Shown here piece by piece: positions 55,019-64,000 of a stretch of 64,000 nucleotides of DNA (position 1 is its first letter; each line of letters begins with the position of its first letter). Both the position numbers and the translations under genes were made by a program. Source of the DNA: Papio anubis (taxonomy: Eukaryota > Chordata > Mammalia > Primates > Cercopithecidae); NCBI RefSeq assembly GCF_008728515.1, contig NC_044990.1, positions 13,041,156 to 13,105,155 of the forward strand. The letters run 5' to 3'. The notes below the pieces were generated by a model. It saw only the letters and a program-made list of their open reading frames with translations. It was not told the DNA's origin and did no database searches.

Positions 55019-55962
55019 ACTTGTAGAATAATTTTTATTTGTAGTTCTGGGGTACATGTGCAGATGCACAGGTTTGTTACATAGGTAAACACAGGTTTGT
55101 TACATAGGTGTGCCATGGTGGTTTGCTGTACCTAGCAACCCATCACCTAGGTATTAAGCCCAACATGCCTTAGCTATTTTTCCTGATGCTCTCCCTCCCC
55201 CAACCCTAGCCCCTGACAGACTCCAGTGTGTGTTGTTCCTCTCCCTGTGGCCATGTGTTCTCATTTTTCAGCTCCCACTTATAAGTGAGGACATGCAGTG
55301 TTTTGTTTCCTGTTCCTGCATTGATTTGCTGAGGATAATGGCTTCCAGCTTCATCCATGTCCCTGCAAAGGACATGATCTCATTTCTTTTTATGGCTGCA
55401 TAGTATTCCATGGCATATATGTGCCACATTTTCTTTATTCAGTCTATCTTTGCTGGGCATTTGGGTTGATTCCATGTCTTTGCTATTGTGAATAGTGCTG
55501 CAATGAATGTACTAGGTACTAAATTGCAGAAAACATTTGATAATTATATGTTCATGTATCTTTGTAATAGAATGATTTATATTCCTATGGGTATATACCC
55601 AGTAATGGGGTTGCTGGGTCGAATGATATTTCTGATTCTAGATCTTTAAGGAGTCGCCACACCATCTTCCACAGTGGTTGAACTAATTTACATTCCACCA
55701 GCAGTGTAAAAGCATTCCTATTTCTCCACAGCCTCGCCAGCATCTTTTGTTTCTTGGGACTTTTTAATAAAGGCCATTCTGACTGGCGGGAGATGGTATC
55801 TCATTGTGGTTTTGATTTGCATTTCTCTAATGATCAGTAATGTTGAGTTTTTTTTCACATGTTTGTTGTCTGCATTAATATCTTCTTTTGAGAAGTGTCT
55901 GTTTATGTCCTTTGCCCACTTATTAATGGGGTTGTTTGTTGGTTTGTTTTTGTAAATTTGAT
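55019..55962 (-). mobile_element. 5'-truncated primate L1 3' end, minus orientation
   Basis: Starts with tagaataatttttatttgta and the L1 3' UTR complement ggggtacatgtgcag near 55049. ORF2 C-terminal sequence runs to ttgtttttgtaaatttg near 55960. A 23-bp tandem duplication (acaggtttgttacataggt at 55068-55086 and 55091-55109) and an insertion of about 36 bp near 55510-55545 are private to this copy. No poly(T) tail of note and no clear target duplication. Confidence 0.93.
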
Positions 55963-56004
55963 CCTACAAAAAAGAAGGCTGAGAAATGTGCTGGATGCAG
56001 AATC

Positions 56005-56235
56005 TCAGTGGGATACTATGTAATAGTAACAATAACAACATCTAATACTGATACAGTGTTCTGTATGTGCTGGGCACAGATTAAGTGTACTATAGATATT
56101 AACTCACTTAATCATTGCAACAAACCTGTAGGTGAGTACTTAGATTATCCATCTTTAAGGATTAAGAGAAACCAGGTCTTAGAGAGATTAAGTGATCATG
56201 ATAGGCCATAAGGAAATTATACGACTGTCTCTCTG
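56005..56235 (-). mobile_element. MIR SINE
   Basis: Complement of MIR: gtatgtgctgggcacagatt near 56065, aactcacttaatcattgcaa near 56100, and cttagagagattaagtgatc near 56177. Confidence 0.8.
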
Positions 56236-56339
56236 GACAAATAGATTCAATGCCAAATAATTAGAACTTAAAAGAGCTCTAAATTATATGTCAGTTATTT
56301 AATAGATATCCTGTAATATGCAACCAGTTAGAAAATATT

Positions 56340-56600
56340 ATGGGGAAAAGAACCCCTTAACAATAACAACATAAAATGGTAAGAATAAATTTAATAAGAA
56401 TATGCAGGGTGTATAATGAAATTATGCAATTTTACTGAAGGATATAAATAAACCCATAAATAAAAAGAGGGGGATAACAAGTCCTGTATGGGAAGACTTA
56501 ATATTATAACAATATTTCTTCTCCATTTCTAGTTAGTCCCTAAGTTAAATGTACTATCAATCAATATCTGATTATGATTTTGAGGAGAAGACAGAATTTA
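56340..56600 (+). mobile_element. Old L1 (L1M-type) ORF2 fragment
   Basis: Reads gtaagaataaatttaataag near 56379, gtatgggaagacttaatatt near 56486, and aatgtactatcaatcaatat near 56549, in L1 ORF2 order. Probably the same element as 57300-57780, with the middle lost or unrecognisable. Confidence 0.65.
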
Positions 56601-57299
56601 ATAAAAGTATCTCTCATTTTTAATTACAGAAATAACACACAAATGCATAATCTGATAATTTAAAAACCCTGTGTTATGGAATGTGGCCTTACTCTTGTTC
56701 ATCGGTCACCCTTCCCATGAAAGTGCAGAGCGTATGTGCATTATCTGTGTAGGTATTGAAATCATGCAGAATATCGGGAAGTAGAGTGGCGGCGAGAAAG
56801 ACAATACTCAAGGCACTAAATTCCAGACAATTTTTGATAATCATATCAAGCAGGTAGAACAAGGAGTTTACAGAATCTGAACATATGATAACAGGCTTTG
56901 AAATAACTGGAGTTTTTTTAGGCAAGAGAGATGAAAAATGACATTAAAATGGCTAAAGAAGTTGGAGGTATTTCTCTCTAGCTGGAAACGAGGCTGGGAC
57001 ATAATTCATATTTTATGTCTCTTAGTGCTATTTTATTTTATAACTATATATTCCCATTACTTTGATGAAATAAAAATTAATTAAAATATCACCAGTGAAA
57101 AGATGGATGCATTTGTCAATAGAATGTTGTTATAATAATGTTAGATGGTAAAACGTGGATGGATTGCTCACAAATAGTGCTAAAATAAATCGCTAACCAC
57201 TGAGGGAAAAGCAGTTAGATATTTACTTCAAATCAAATCCCAAAGATCATTGCATATTAACCAAAAGTTTAAACATTAAAATAGTGAAATGAGTAGGAG
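56601..57299. other. Unassigned sequence between L1M pieces
   Basis: Contains no clear L1 similarity at 56690-57000, where it is less AT-rich. It could be unique sequence or a strongly diverged insertion. Confidence 0.45.
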
Positions 57300-57785
57300 C
57301 AAATATAGTTATATATTTTCATGATCTTGGAATGAGAAAGGCTTTCATCCACTTATCACCATAGAAAGCAACCCAAGGGAAATAAAATCAAAAATTAAAA
57401 AGCAAAGAAAATATGTTTGCAATATAAGACAGATAAATGCTATTTATAGATTAAGAATTGTTTTAAATCAACAAGAAAAACATGGACACCTCAATTAAAA
57501 ATCAATACAGAACATAAACAGGCAATTCATAAAGAAATGGGAACAGCCAATAAGCATTATTTCTGAAAGTTCAGCATTGCTAGAACTCAAAGATATATAC
57601 ACTAAAACCACTATATGCTATAATTTGCATCTGAAAAAATTTTAAATGTTTTCAAATAATATTTCTAGTGCTGGTAAGTGCAGGAAAATGGACATTCTTG
57701 TATATTTCTGGTTGTAGCTATAGACACAAGAAGAAAAGGGCAATTTTCTTCTCCAGATATTTTACATGAGCTTTAAATACTTGCT
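57300..57785 (+). mobile_element. Old L1 (L1M-type) ORF2 3' fragment
   Basis: Reads cagccaataagcattatttc near 57545, followed by ctcaaagatatatacactaa near 57586 and gctggtaagtgcaggaaaat near 57672. These are collinear with the L1 ORF2 C-terminal region; heavily mutated. Confidence 0.7.
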
Positions 57786-57937
57786 AAATCAATGAATTCA
57801 TTAATAAAAGTATTTTTAAAGAATGGGGATATAAAAACTAATTTGAGCTTTATAAAAATTAACTTAGACCCATTGTATGAAGCAACATATAAAATTCTCG
57901 ATAGATCTTGTGTAATCTTTGCAAGGAGAAGGGGACG

Positions 57938-58240
57938 ATTTTTCTTTTCTTTTCTGGAGGCAGGGTCTCACTCTGTTGCCCAGGCTGGAGCACAGTGGTG
58001 CAATCTTGGTTCATGGCAACCTCCGCCTCCTAGACTCAGGTGATCCACCTCAGCCTCTTGAGTAGCTGGAATTACAGGCGTGTGCCACCATGGCCAGCTA
58101 ATTTTTTGTTTGTTTGTTTTTGTAGAGACTGGGTTTCAGCATGTTGCCCAGGCTGGTCTCAAACTCCTGGGCTCAAGCGATCCTCCCACCTCGGGCTCCC
58201 GAAGTGCTGAGATTACAGGCGTGAGCGACCATGTCCATCC
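57938..58240 (-). mobile_element. AluJ-type SINE, minus orientation
   Basis: Diverged full Alu complement: ggaggcagggtctcactctg near 57956, and cctgggctcaagcgatcctc near 58167. A (TTTG)n expansion sits in the central A-rich linker near 58105. Confidence 0.93.
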
Positions 58241-58540
58241 AAGGTGATTTTTCACCCACTGGAATTCCTCTCACAGAAAGTACAGCTCGTTTGTGTATTT
58301 GCTTCTTTCTTACCCGCTTTTACATTAAATACTCACATAACAGGTCACAAAATATAATCATTAAACTCATCTGATGAGGCATTTTCTCATTTTTAACCTT
58401 GGAGTCAACAGCAAGCATATAGAAAGTGAGACAGAAATAAAGAGCAGTTGCGACAGTGATCAGAGACTGACAGGGCTCTTACTAATGTCAACCAATCTCA
58501 CACAATGATGAACCTGAGATTTTTTTTTTTTTTTTTTAAC
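58241..58540. other. Unassigned sequence
   Basis: No recognised feature except a T-run at about 58519-58536. Confidence 0.5.
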
Positions 58541-58548
58541 AAGTGAAA

Positions 58549-59115
58549 GAGGCTGGTGTGCACGCCTGTCATCCTAGCACTTTGGGAGGCCATAGAGGGC
58601 GGATCACTTGCAAAAGTGAGGAGTTTGAAAGCAGCCTAGCCAACATGGTGAAACCCCATCTCTACTAAAAATACAAAAAAATTAGGGCTGGGCTTGGTGG
58701 CTCACGCCTGTAATCCCAGCACTTTGGGAGGCCGAGGTGGGCGGATCAGCTGAGGTCAGGAGTTTGAGACCAGCCTGGCCAACATGGCGAAACCCAGCCT
58801 CCACTAAAGATACAAAAATTAGCCCAACATGGTGGCATGCAACTGTAATCCCAGTTACTCGGGAGGCTGGGGCAGGAGAATCGCTTGGACCCGGGAGGCA
58901 GAAATTGCAGTGAGCCGAAATTGTGCCACTGCACTTTGGCCTGGGTGACAGAGCAAAACTTGGTCTCAAAAAAAAAAATTACCCAGGTGTGGTAGTGGGT
59001 GCCTGTAATCCCAGGTACTCAGGAGGCTGAGGCAGGAGAGTCGCTTGATCAGGGGAGGCAGAGGTTACAGTGAGCCAAGATTGTACCACTGCACTCCCGC
59101 CTGGGTGACAGAATG
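58549..59115 (+). mobile_element. Alu (outer element) split by a second Alu
   Basis: Left arm at 58549-58684 and right arm at 58982-59115. The split is in the central A-rich linker. The outer copy is diverged (older). Its 3' end runs into the purine tract at 59116. Confidence 0.93.
58685..58971 (+). mobile_element. Inner Alu inserted into the outer Alu's linker
   Basis: Complete Alu from gggctgggcttggtggct to its A tail, flanked by aaaaaaatta at 58675-58684 and 58972-58981. Same orientation as the outer Alu. Confidence 0.95.
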
Positions 59116-59243
59116 AGGGAGAGAAAAGAAAAGAAAAGAAAAGAAAGAAAGAGAGAGAGAGGAAGGGAGGGAGAGGAAGGAAGGAAGGAAGGAAGGAAGG
59201 AAGGGAGGAAGGAAGGAAGGAAGGAAGGAAGGAAGGAAGGAAG
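59116..59243. repeat. Polypurine microsatellite with 16 GGAA units
   Basis: About 125 bp of uninterrupted purines: (GAAAA)n, then (GA)n, then GGAA repeats in runs of 7 (59175-59202) and 9 (59207-59242) units broken by one GGGA. It arose from the Alu tail. GGAA arrays are known to bind ETS factors, notably the EWSR1-FLI1 fusion, when long enough. Confidence 0.97.
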
Positions 59244-60390
59244 CTAAGTATTCCCATGCCCCACGTGGAATAATTAGTAATTCAGGTGACCTTCAGAAAC
59301 AATTTGCAACCTTCATTCATTGGTGGAACTCAAAAAGCACTATTTGGTTTCTTATAGGTTAATTCAGTCCCTTGATTCTTAAAATCCTTTGTGGTTAGTT
59401 TGTAAATTAATCAAACTTCAAGGTCACTTTCCATTTCTCTTTGTTGATTTCATAGATTATTTGATTACTTGAAGATGCGCAAAGACCTAGAAAGACTAGG
59501 TGTTTTGTGTAAGATAATAATGGCAATGAAGGCTACAATTTCTGCAGGAAAAAAAGCCATAGTCATACATTTTTTAATAAGAAAACAAAATCTGTTTTTT
59601 TAATTGAAGAAAAAGAGTGACTATCCCAGAATAAAAAGGCCTTGAAAGAGCCTACCCAAACCTGAACTGTCAGAATAGTTCTTGAGCAGACTTTGTTTAA
59701 TTTATGTTTATAAATTACAGTCTACTCACTGCCCCTGCCTTTTTTTTCAAGGCCACAGTCAATGCCTCTAAGATAAGAATCATAAATTCCCACACAGAAT
59801 CACAAGCAACCAGAGACCTTTGGGATCACTTTCTTTTCTGAGGCCAGAGTCTCTGTGTGCTTACGGGAGGTGACAGGACGGGTTTGTGGAGCCTCTTGCT
59901 TGTTTTATTTCACCTGACTTGTTGTAGATGTAAAACCATAGCTGCTCCTCCTGCAATAAGACAGCCCATTTGCTCAGTTTCTAACAAATATATTTTCCCA
60001 CTTTCTAGCATTTATCATCCTTATTCCACAATGTTTTATAATAATTGCACCCCAGGTTGTATAGATAACCTGAATAAAATATGTTAGTTTGACAATCTTT
60101 GAAATTATGACTTTCAGGTGACACATGTGTGTGCATAGATCCTAGCATTTTACAGAAATAGGCCTAGATGCAGAGAAGCGAAGTGTCTGAATGGGGCAAA
60201 AAGGAAACTTTTGACTTTAATTTCTTTATACACTGGTTCTTGCTCAGAACGCTACATGTGTACACATAGGCCATTTGGTAGTATAGAATTCTCTTTTCTG
60301 GTCCTCCAGGCATAATGAGACATGCCTGAATTCCAGAATGAAGACAGCTATGACCACATTTACCCCATTCATTTAGTTTTCATTCAGTTC
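59244..60390. other. Unassigned sequence
   Basis: No recognised repeat or exon; a 76-codon frame at 59857-60087 has no domain. Confidence 0.5.
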
Positions 60391-60392
60391 TT

Positions 60393-60700
60393 CATGGCAT
60401 ATTTATTGAGCACTTACTTTGTGTAGGCAGGATGGAAAGTACAGAGGACATAGAAAAGATCAAGGAGGATGAGAAGGATAAGGCATCTGCCATAGCAGAG
60501 CTTATGTGTTTATATAGGAGGCAGACAATTCAAAACTATGGAAATAAATAGCCGAAAATAATTAAGCTTATAGTAAGGAGTAAGAGAGTTCTAAGGCAAA
60601 GGGTATCTTGGATGGGTGGAGGGTCAGAAAAAGCCTCTCCAAAGAGATGGTATTAAAGCTGAGACCTGAAGAATTGAAGAAATTAAGAAGCCAGTCACAC
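60393..60700 (+). repeat. Ancient interspersed repeat fragment, unnamed
   Basis: Stereotyped phrases in order: tttattgagcacttactttg near 60402, ggaggcagacaattcaaaac near 60517, aaaaagcctctccaaagaga near 60627 and gctgagacctgaagaattga near 60658. Related phrases occur at 33.2, 40.8 and 62.9 kb. Family not assigned. Confidence 0.5.
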
Positions 60701-60709
60701 AATTCTAAC

Positions 60710-60963
60710 ATATTTTAGTAGCAGAACGCTTTTTAAAAATGAAATCATTAGTGGAATACCACTCAAAAGCAAGTAAAATAGACTTGCTCTGATGGAAGCC
60801 ATTTAGGGCTTTTGCTCTGCTCACTCAGCCTCTCTTAACCAACCCTAAGGAGGCCCTGGATATTCTTGGAGACCTTTTTCTAGTATCAGGATGAGTTGTC
60901 TCAATAAATAATCCTCAAAACATAACCCAGGGCTTTGTGGAACATGGTTTGAAAACCACTGGC
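60710..60963 (+). mobile_element. hAT-Charlie-type DNA transposon relic
   Basis: Ends in catggtttgaaaaccactgg, the characteristic hAT-Charlie 3' end (…GAAAACCACTG), preceded by gcagaacgctttttaaaaat near 60721. The exact family and the 5' end are uncertain. Confidence 0.55.
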
Positions 60964-62240
60964 CTGGGTGAAGCCAGTAGGCAATTGCTTCACGCTGTCC
61001 CACCCTGATAATCAGACACAAAGATACATACCTTTTACTCAGCAGTTGAGCCTGTGTTCAGCCCTGACACAGATTTTAATCTTTTCCCTTTATATCCTGT
61101 AAGTTTAGATACACAAAGCACCACTGCTATGTTCTTTGTCTAACGCTTCAGTGATCAATAACCTAGCTAAAATGCTTTGGATACTTGAATTAACATGAGA
61201 TCATTAATGATAATTATAAATGCCTCTTAATTGTATCTAAATATAGTAAGCCTTAGTTAAATACTGAGTGAATAAGCACTTCCCTTGGACATCTCCTTTT
61301 GGACATAATGGAAGAAGGCTTCACTTCCATACCCTCTGCCGTTTGTTCATTCATTCCCATTCTGTACTGCATAAGACAAACAGAAGCAATTTGTACTTTT
61401 GAGTAGTCAACATGTTTTCTTTTCTTATTTTAATTTCATTAACATATGCCAAAGAATGAAATACTTCAAAAATATAGTACTTAATTTAGGCTGGTTGTTG
61501 TTGTTGTTAATTTGTTATGGTAGGAGTATCCAAGCATAAAGAAAGAATAAATTTAATCAAATTACTCACACTAGGTTTAAGAAACAGTATCTGTCTTTGT
61601 GAACTATCTAGCCAATTACCTTACACTGCCATTTAAACAGTGATTCACAAACAAATATCTAGATTTTTCTTATGGAATCCAGCCAAACTACATTTCCTTT
61701 GCACTGAAAAAATTTTAAAGTCATGAATGATTAAAGTCCATCAACTACGTGATAACTACGGATGCACAATTTTTCTTCAGGATCACTGGAATTTAAATAA
61801 GACAGACTGCTTTGGTAAACCAATTATAAAAAGATCATAAAAAGCATCGCCTTTCAAATCTCATAAAGAGCTAATGTTCCCCTGGTGAAATCCAAATAAA
61901 TGTAAGCTATTTTCAGCTTTGATCTCTGGTTTTATTTTACTAGAACTCAATTTTAAAAGTTTGTGCCTAGTATTTTTAGCACCAAGTTGCCAGTCACTAT
62001 ATCATATCTGCAACATAAAAGAGAATGCAGTGAATTGAATCACTATCCCACTTGATAAATACTCAAGGTCAAGAGACTTAGGAAGGAAAAATAGTATGTA
62101 GTGGGTTGTTAGAAAGCAATGGAAGAATAAAACAGACCTTTAAGAAGCAGGAGATGCAGGAATGTATTAATATATATATTCCAGTTCGTCTCTTGATTTA
62201 TACCTCTATCATTCTGGTCAATGCAATTCAACGATTGGAG
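60964..62240. other. Unassigned sequence
   Basis: AT-rich, without recognised repeats except a short (GTT)n at about 61495-61509. Confidence 0.5.
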
Positions 62241-62244
62241 GAGG

Positions 62245-62419
62245 TCAAAGTGCCTGACTGAGTTCATATTCAGACTTCACCATTTAAAAGTTCTGTGACC
62301 TTGGGCAAATTCCCTTAATTTCTTTAAGCCTCTTTTTTATCATCTATAAAATGGAGATTAGACAGTCTGCATCACAACACTTTTGTGAGAATTAAGTCAC
62401 ATAATTCTACTTAAAGTAC
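62245..62419 (+). mobile_element. MIR, 5' piece (split by an MST LTR)
   Basis: Reads ttctgtgaccttgggcaaat near 62291, then tatcatctataaaatggaga near 62338 and tttgtgagaattaagtcaca near 62382. Resumes at 62816. Confidence 0.85.
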
Positions 62420-62815
62420 TGTATCAGTGCATTCTCACACTGCTACAAAGACACACCTGAGACTAGGTAATTTATAAAGAAAACAGGTTTAATTGTCTTA
62501 TAGTTCTACAGGTTGTACCGGCTTCTGCTTCTGGGGAAGCCTCAAGAAACTTACAATCATGGTGGAAGGCAAGGGGGAAGCAGTCACATCTTCACATAGC
62601 TGGCAGGAGAGAAAGAGTACATGGGGAAGTGCTACACACTTTCAAACAACCAGATCTCGTGAGAACTCTATTATAAGACAGCACTACGGGGATGGCGCTA
62701 AACCATTAGAAACCACCCCCATGAATCAATCATCTCCTGCCAGGCCCCTCCTCCAACACTGGGGATTACAACTGGACATGAGATTTGGGTGGGGACACAG
62801 AGCCAAACCGTACCA
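62420..62815 (-). mobile_element. MST-type MaLR LTR (solo) inserted in a MIR
   Basis: A 396-bp LTR from tgtatcagtgcattctcaca to gccaaaccgtacca, flanked by the 5-bp duplication agtac at 62415-62419 and 62816-62820. Contains actaggtaatttataaagaa near 62463 and gatttgggtggggacacaga near 62782. Longer than THE1, hence MST. A 113-codon frame inside is LTR sequence. Confidence 0.93.
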
Positions 62816-62870
62816 AGTACTTAGCGCCACATAATAATCTGTCTTAATGTATGCTTACTGTTATTATAAA
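62816..62870 (+). mobile_element. MIR, 3' piece
   Basis: Reads cttagcgccacataataatc then ctgttattat, the MIR 3' end, after the MST LTR. Confidence 0.7.
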
Positions 62871-62884
62871 ACAATCATGAAGGG

Positions 62885-62991
62885 TTATTATATGACAGCT
62901 ACTGGCATAAGACAGGTTCTGGGGATACACAAATGAGTAAAAGAGTGTGTTTTCAAAGGATTGCCAATTTCAAAGCATCTGGAGCACTACA
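62885..62991 (+). repeat. Ancient interspersed repeat scrap, unnamed
   Basis: The segment taagacaggttctggggata near 62908 followed by cacaaatgagtaaaag is the start of the same unnamed repeat phrase seen at 60.4 kb. Confidence 0.4.
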
Positions 62992-64000
62992 TAGGATTGG
63001 ATAACAGGTATCCCCAGCCATGCCAACATCCTGTTTTGTGATTCACACCCTTTCCACCATCCCTGTGGCGTTTTCAGGGGACACAGAAATGACCTGGAAG
63101 CCGAGCAGCAGCTGGACTGGCAACATTTATTTTCTTGTCATGTAAGCTGCTTCATCTTTCATCTGAAGTTTACTCTTCTAATTTAGAAGTTCTTTGGGGG
63201 GTGGAACCTCACCGGGAAGTAAATTAAGCATTTTTGTTGTTGTTTTGCTATGTTGGATTGATAAACTGACAGACTGACACAGGGGATGTAATAGCACCTT
63301 TCCTATTCTTCTTCCTAGTTATTCTCTCCCATTTCCTTCTAAGAAGGACATTTTATTGATCTCTTCCCTGAAAATCTTGGCCACTGTGATGGTTGTTACA
63401 GGATGGTTTTGGGCAGCTGGGATCCCAGAGGTTGAGTCATGCTTTGCAGTGTAGAGCTTAAGACTGACCCTCCTTTAGGTCTTTCTTCAAGTTTCTGACA
63501 AAAGCTTCCATCTGATAGTTCTTCCTGCCTTGGTTACGTTTTCATGGATATCGATTTGTCTCAATAAACAATCCCCCACAATTAATAGATTTGATCAGTC
63601 AAATGAGAAGTGACTGATGGTCAAAATCCATTTTTTCCCTGTTATCACATGGTTGCCCTATAAAGACCCAGAGTTAAGTGAAACCCTCTCCCGAGGGTTT
63701 CCATTTTTCTGGTCATTTCTGGCTGTGACCTGCTGCTTCTGCAGGGTCCTGGAACTTGCTCATGCCTCACTTCTTGCAGCTTCGCCTATTCTCTTCTTTA
63801 TGGAAATGTAGATATGGAAATCAGGCTTTTTCTCATTTCCCTCAAAAATTACTCACCCAAGATATTTTGTGTATTGACAATTTTATTAAAGATTTAGGAT
63901 ACAAACATGAATTGAGCTACAGAAATGCAAAAAAAAAAAAAAAAATCAGTGTTAGTCTTCCCTTTAAAAAAGATTTCTTGATTGTTTACACTAAATGGGT
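62992..64000. other. Unassigned sequence to the window edge
   Basis: No recognised repeat or exon. An A-run at about 63930-63947 has no attached retroelement body that I can identify. A 64-codon frame at 63617-63811 has no domain. Confidence 0.5.

Noticed and set aside
62493..62834. 113-codon plus frame
   Set aside because: Lies inside an antisense MST LTR.
63930..63947. A-run considered as a retroelement tail
   Set aside because: No Alu, L1 or retrocopy body precedes it that I can recognise.

Overview
This window is primate nuclear DNA, almost certainly human or another catarrhine. It is AT-rich with few CpGs. It is densely seeded with Alu elements, including two AluY-type copies, together with primate L1, MaLR LTRs (THE1, MST, MLT1), Tigger and hAT DNA-transposon remnants, MIR/L2 relics and dinucleotide microsatellites. 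I find no convincing protein-coding exon, tRNA, rRNA or CRISPR array. Every open reading frame over about 100 codons lies inside a recognisable repeat or looks like chance. The window is best read as intergenic or deep intronic sequence.

Layout. 0.2-2.5 kb: an old L1 ORF2 relic split by a solo LTR. 2.5-3.8 kb: an MLT1 LTR holding a second, antisense MLT1-type LTR, which holds an Alu. 4-5.7 kb: L2 and other ancient relics and a 5'-truncated Alu. 5.7-12 kb: mostly unique, with an MLT1, MIRs and a full-length AluY. 12-20 kb: THE1 LTR, MaLR LTR, old Alu, MIRs, an L2 with an internal tandem triplication, and an MLT1A inserted in a MIR. 20-26 kb: MIR/L2, a CpG-richer patch, MLT1, L1 3' ends, Tigger, microsatellites, and a 1.9-kb primate L1 joined to half an Alu. 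26-32 kb: MIRs, a probable poly(A)-terminated retrocopy carrying a Tigger element, and an AluS. 32-45 kb: MIRs, MER5, a striking young inverted repeat, L1M relics, MLT1A, Alus and long purine/pyrimidine tracts. 45.07-51.6 kb: a degraded endogenous retrovirus in minus orientation, with two related LTRs, a polypurine tract, an integrase motif and an env TM motif, riddled with five Alus and one Tigger. 51.6-64 kb: largely unique, with L2, L1, an Alu-in-Alu followed by a GGAA-rich microsatellite, hAT and MIR relics, and an MST LTR inserted in a MIR.

How it fits together. There is no operon-like or pathway organisation. The structure is a stratigraphy of insertions. MIR, L2 and old L1 are the substrate. 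MLT1, MST, THE1, Tigger and the retrovirus entered next. Primate L1 and Alus came last, many with intact target-site duplications. The best leads are the provirus, the 33.7-kb inverted repeat, the in-frame tandem triplication at 18.65 kb, the unassigned retrocopy at 27.6-29.0 kb, and the GC-richer unique patches near 21.3, 29.5 and 35.0 kb as possible regulatory elements. Repeat family names come from memory of consensus sequences, not a database search. Boundaries without a stated duplication are approximate, to about 20-50 bp.
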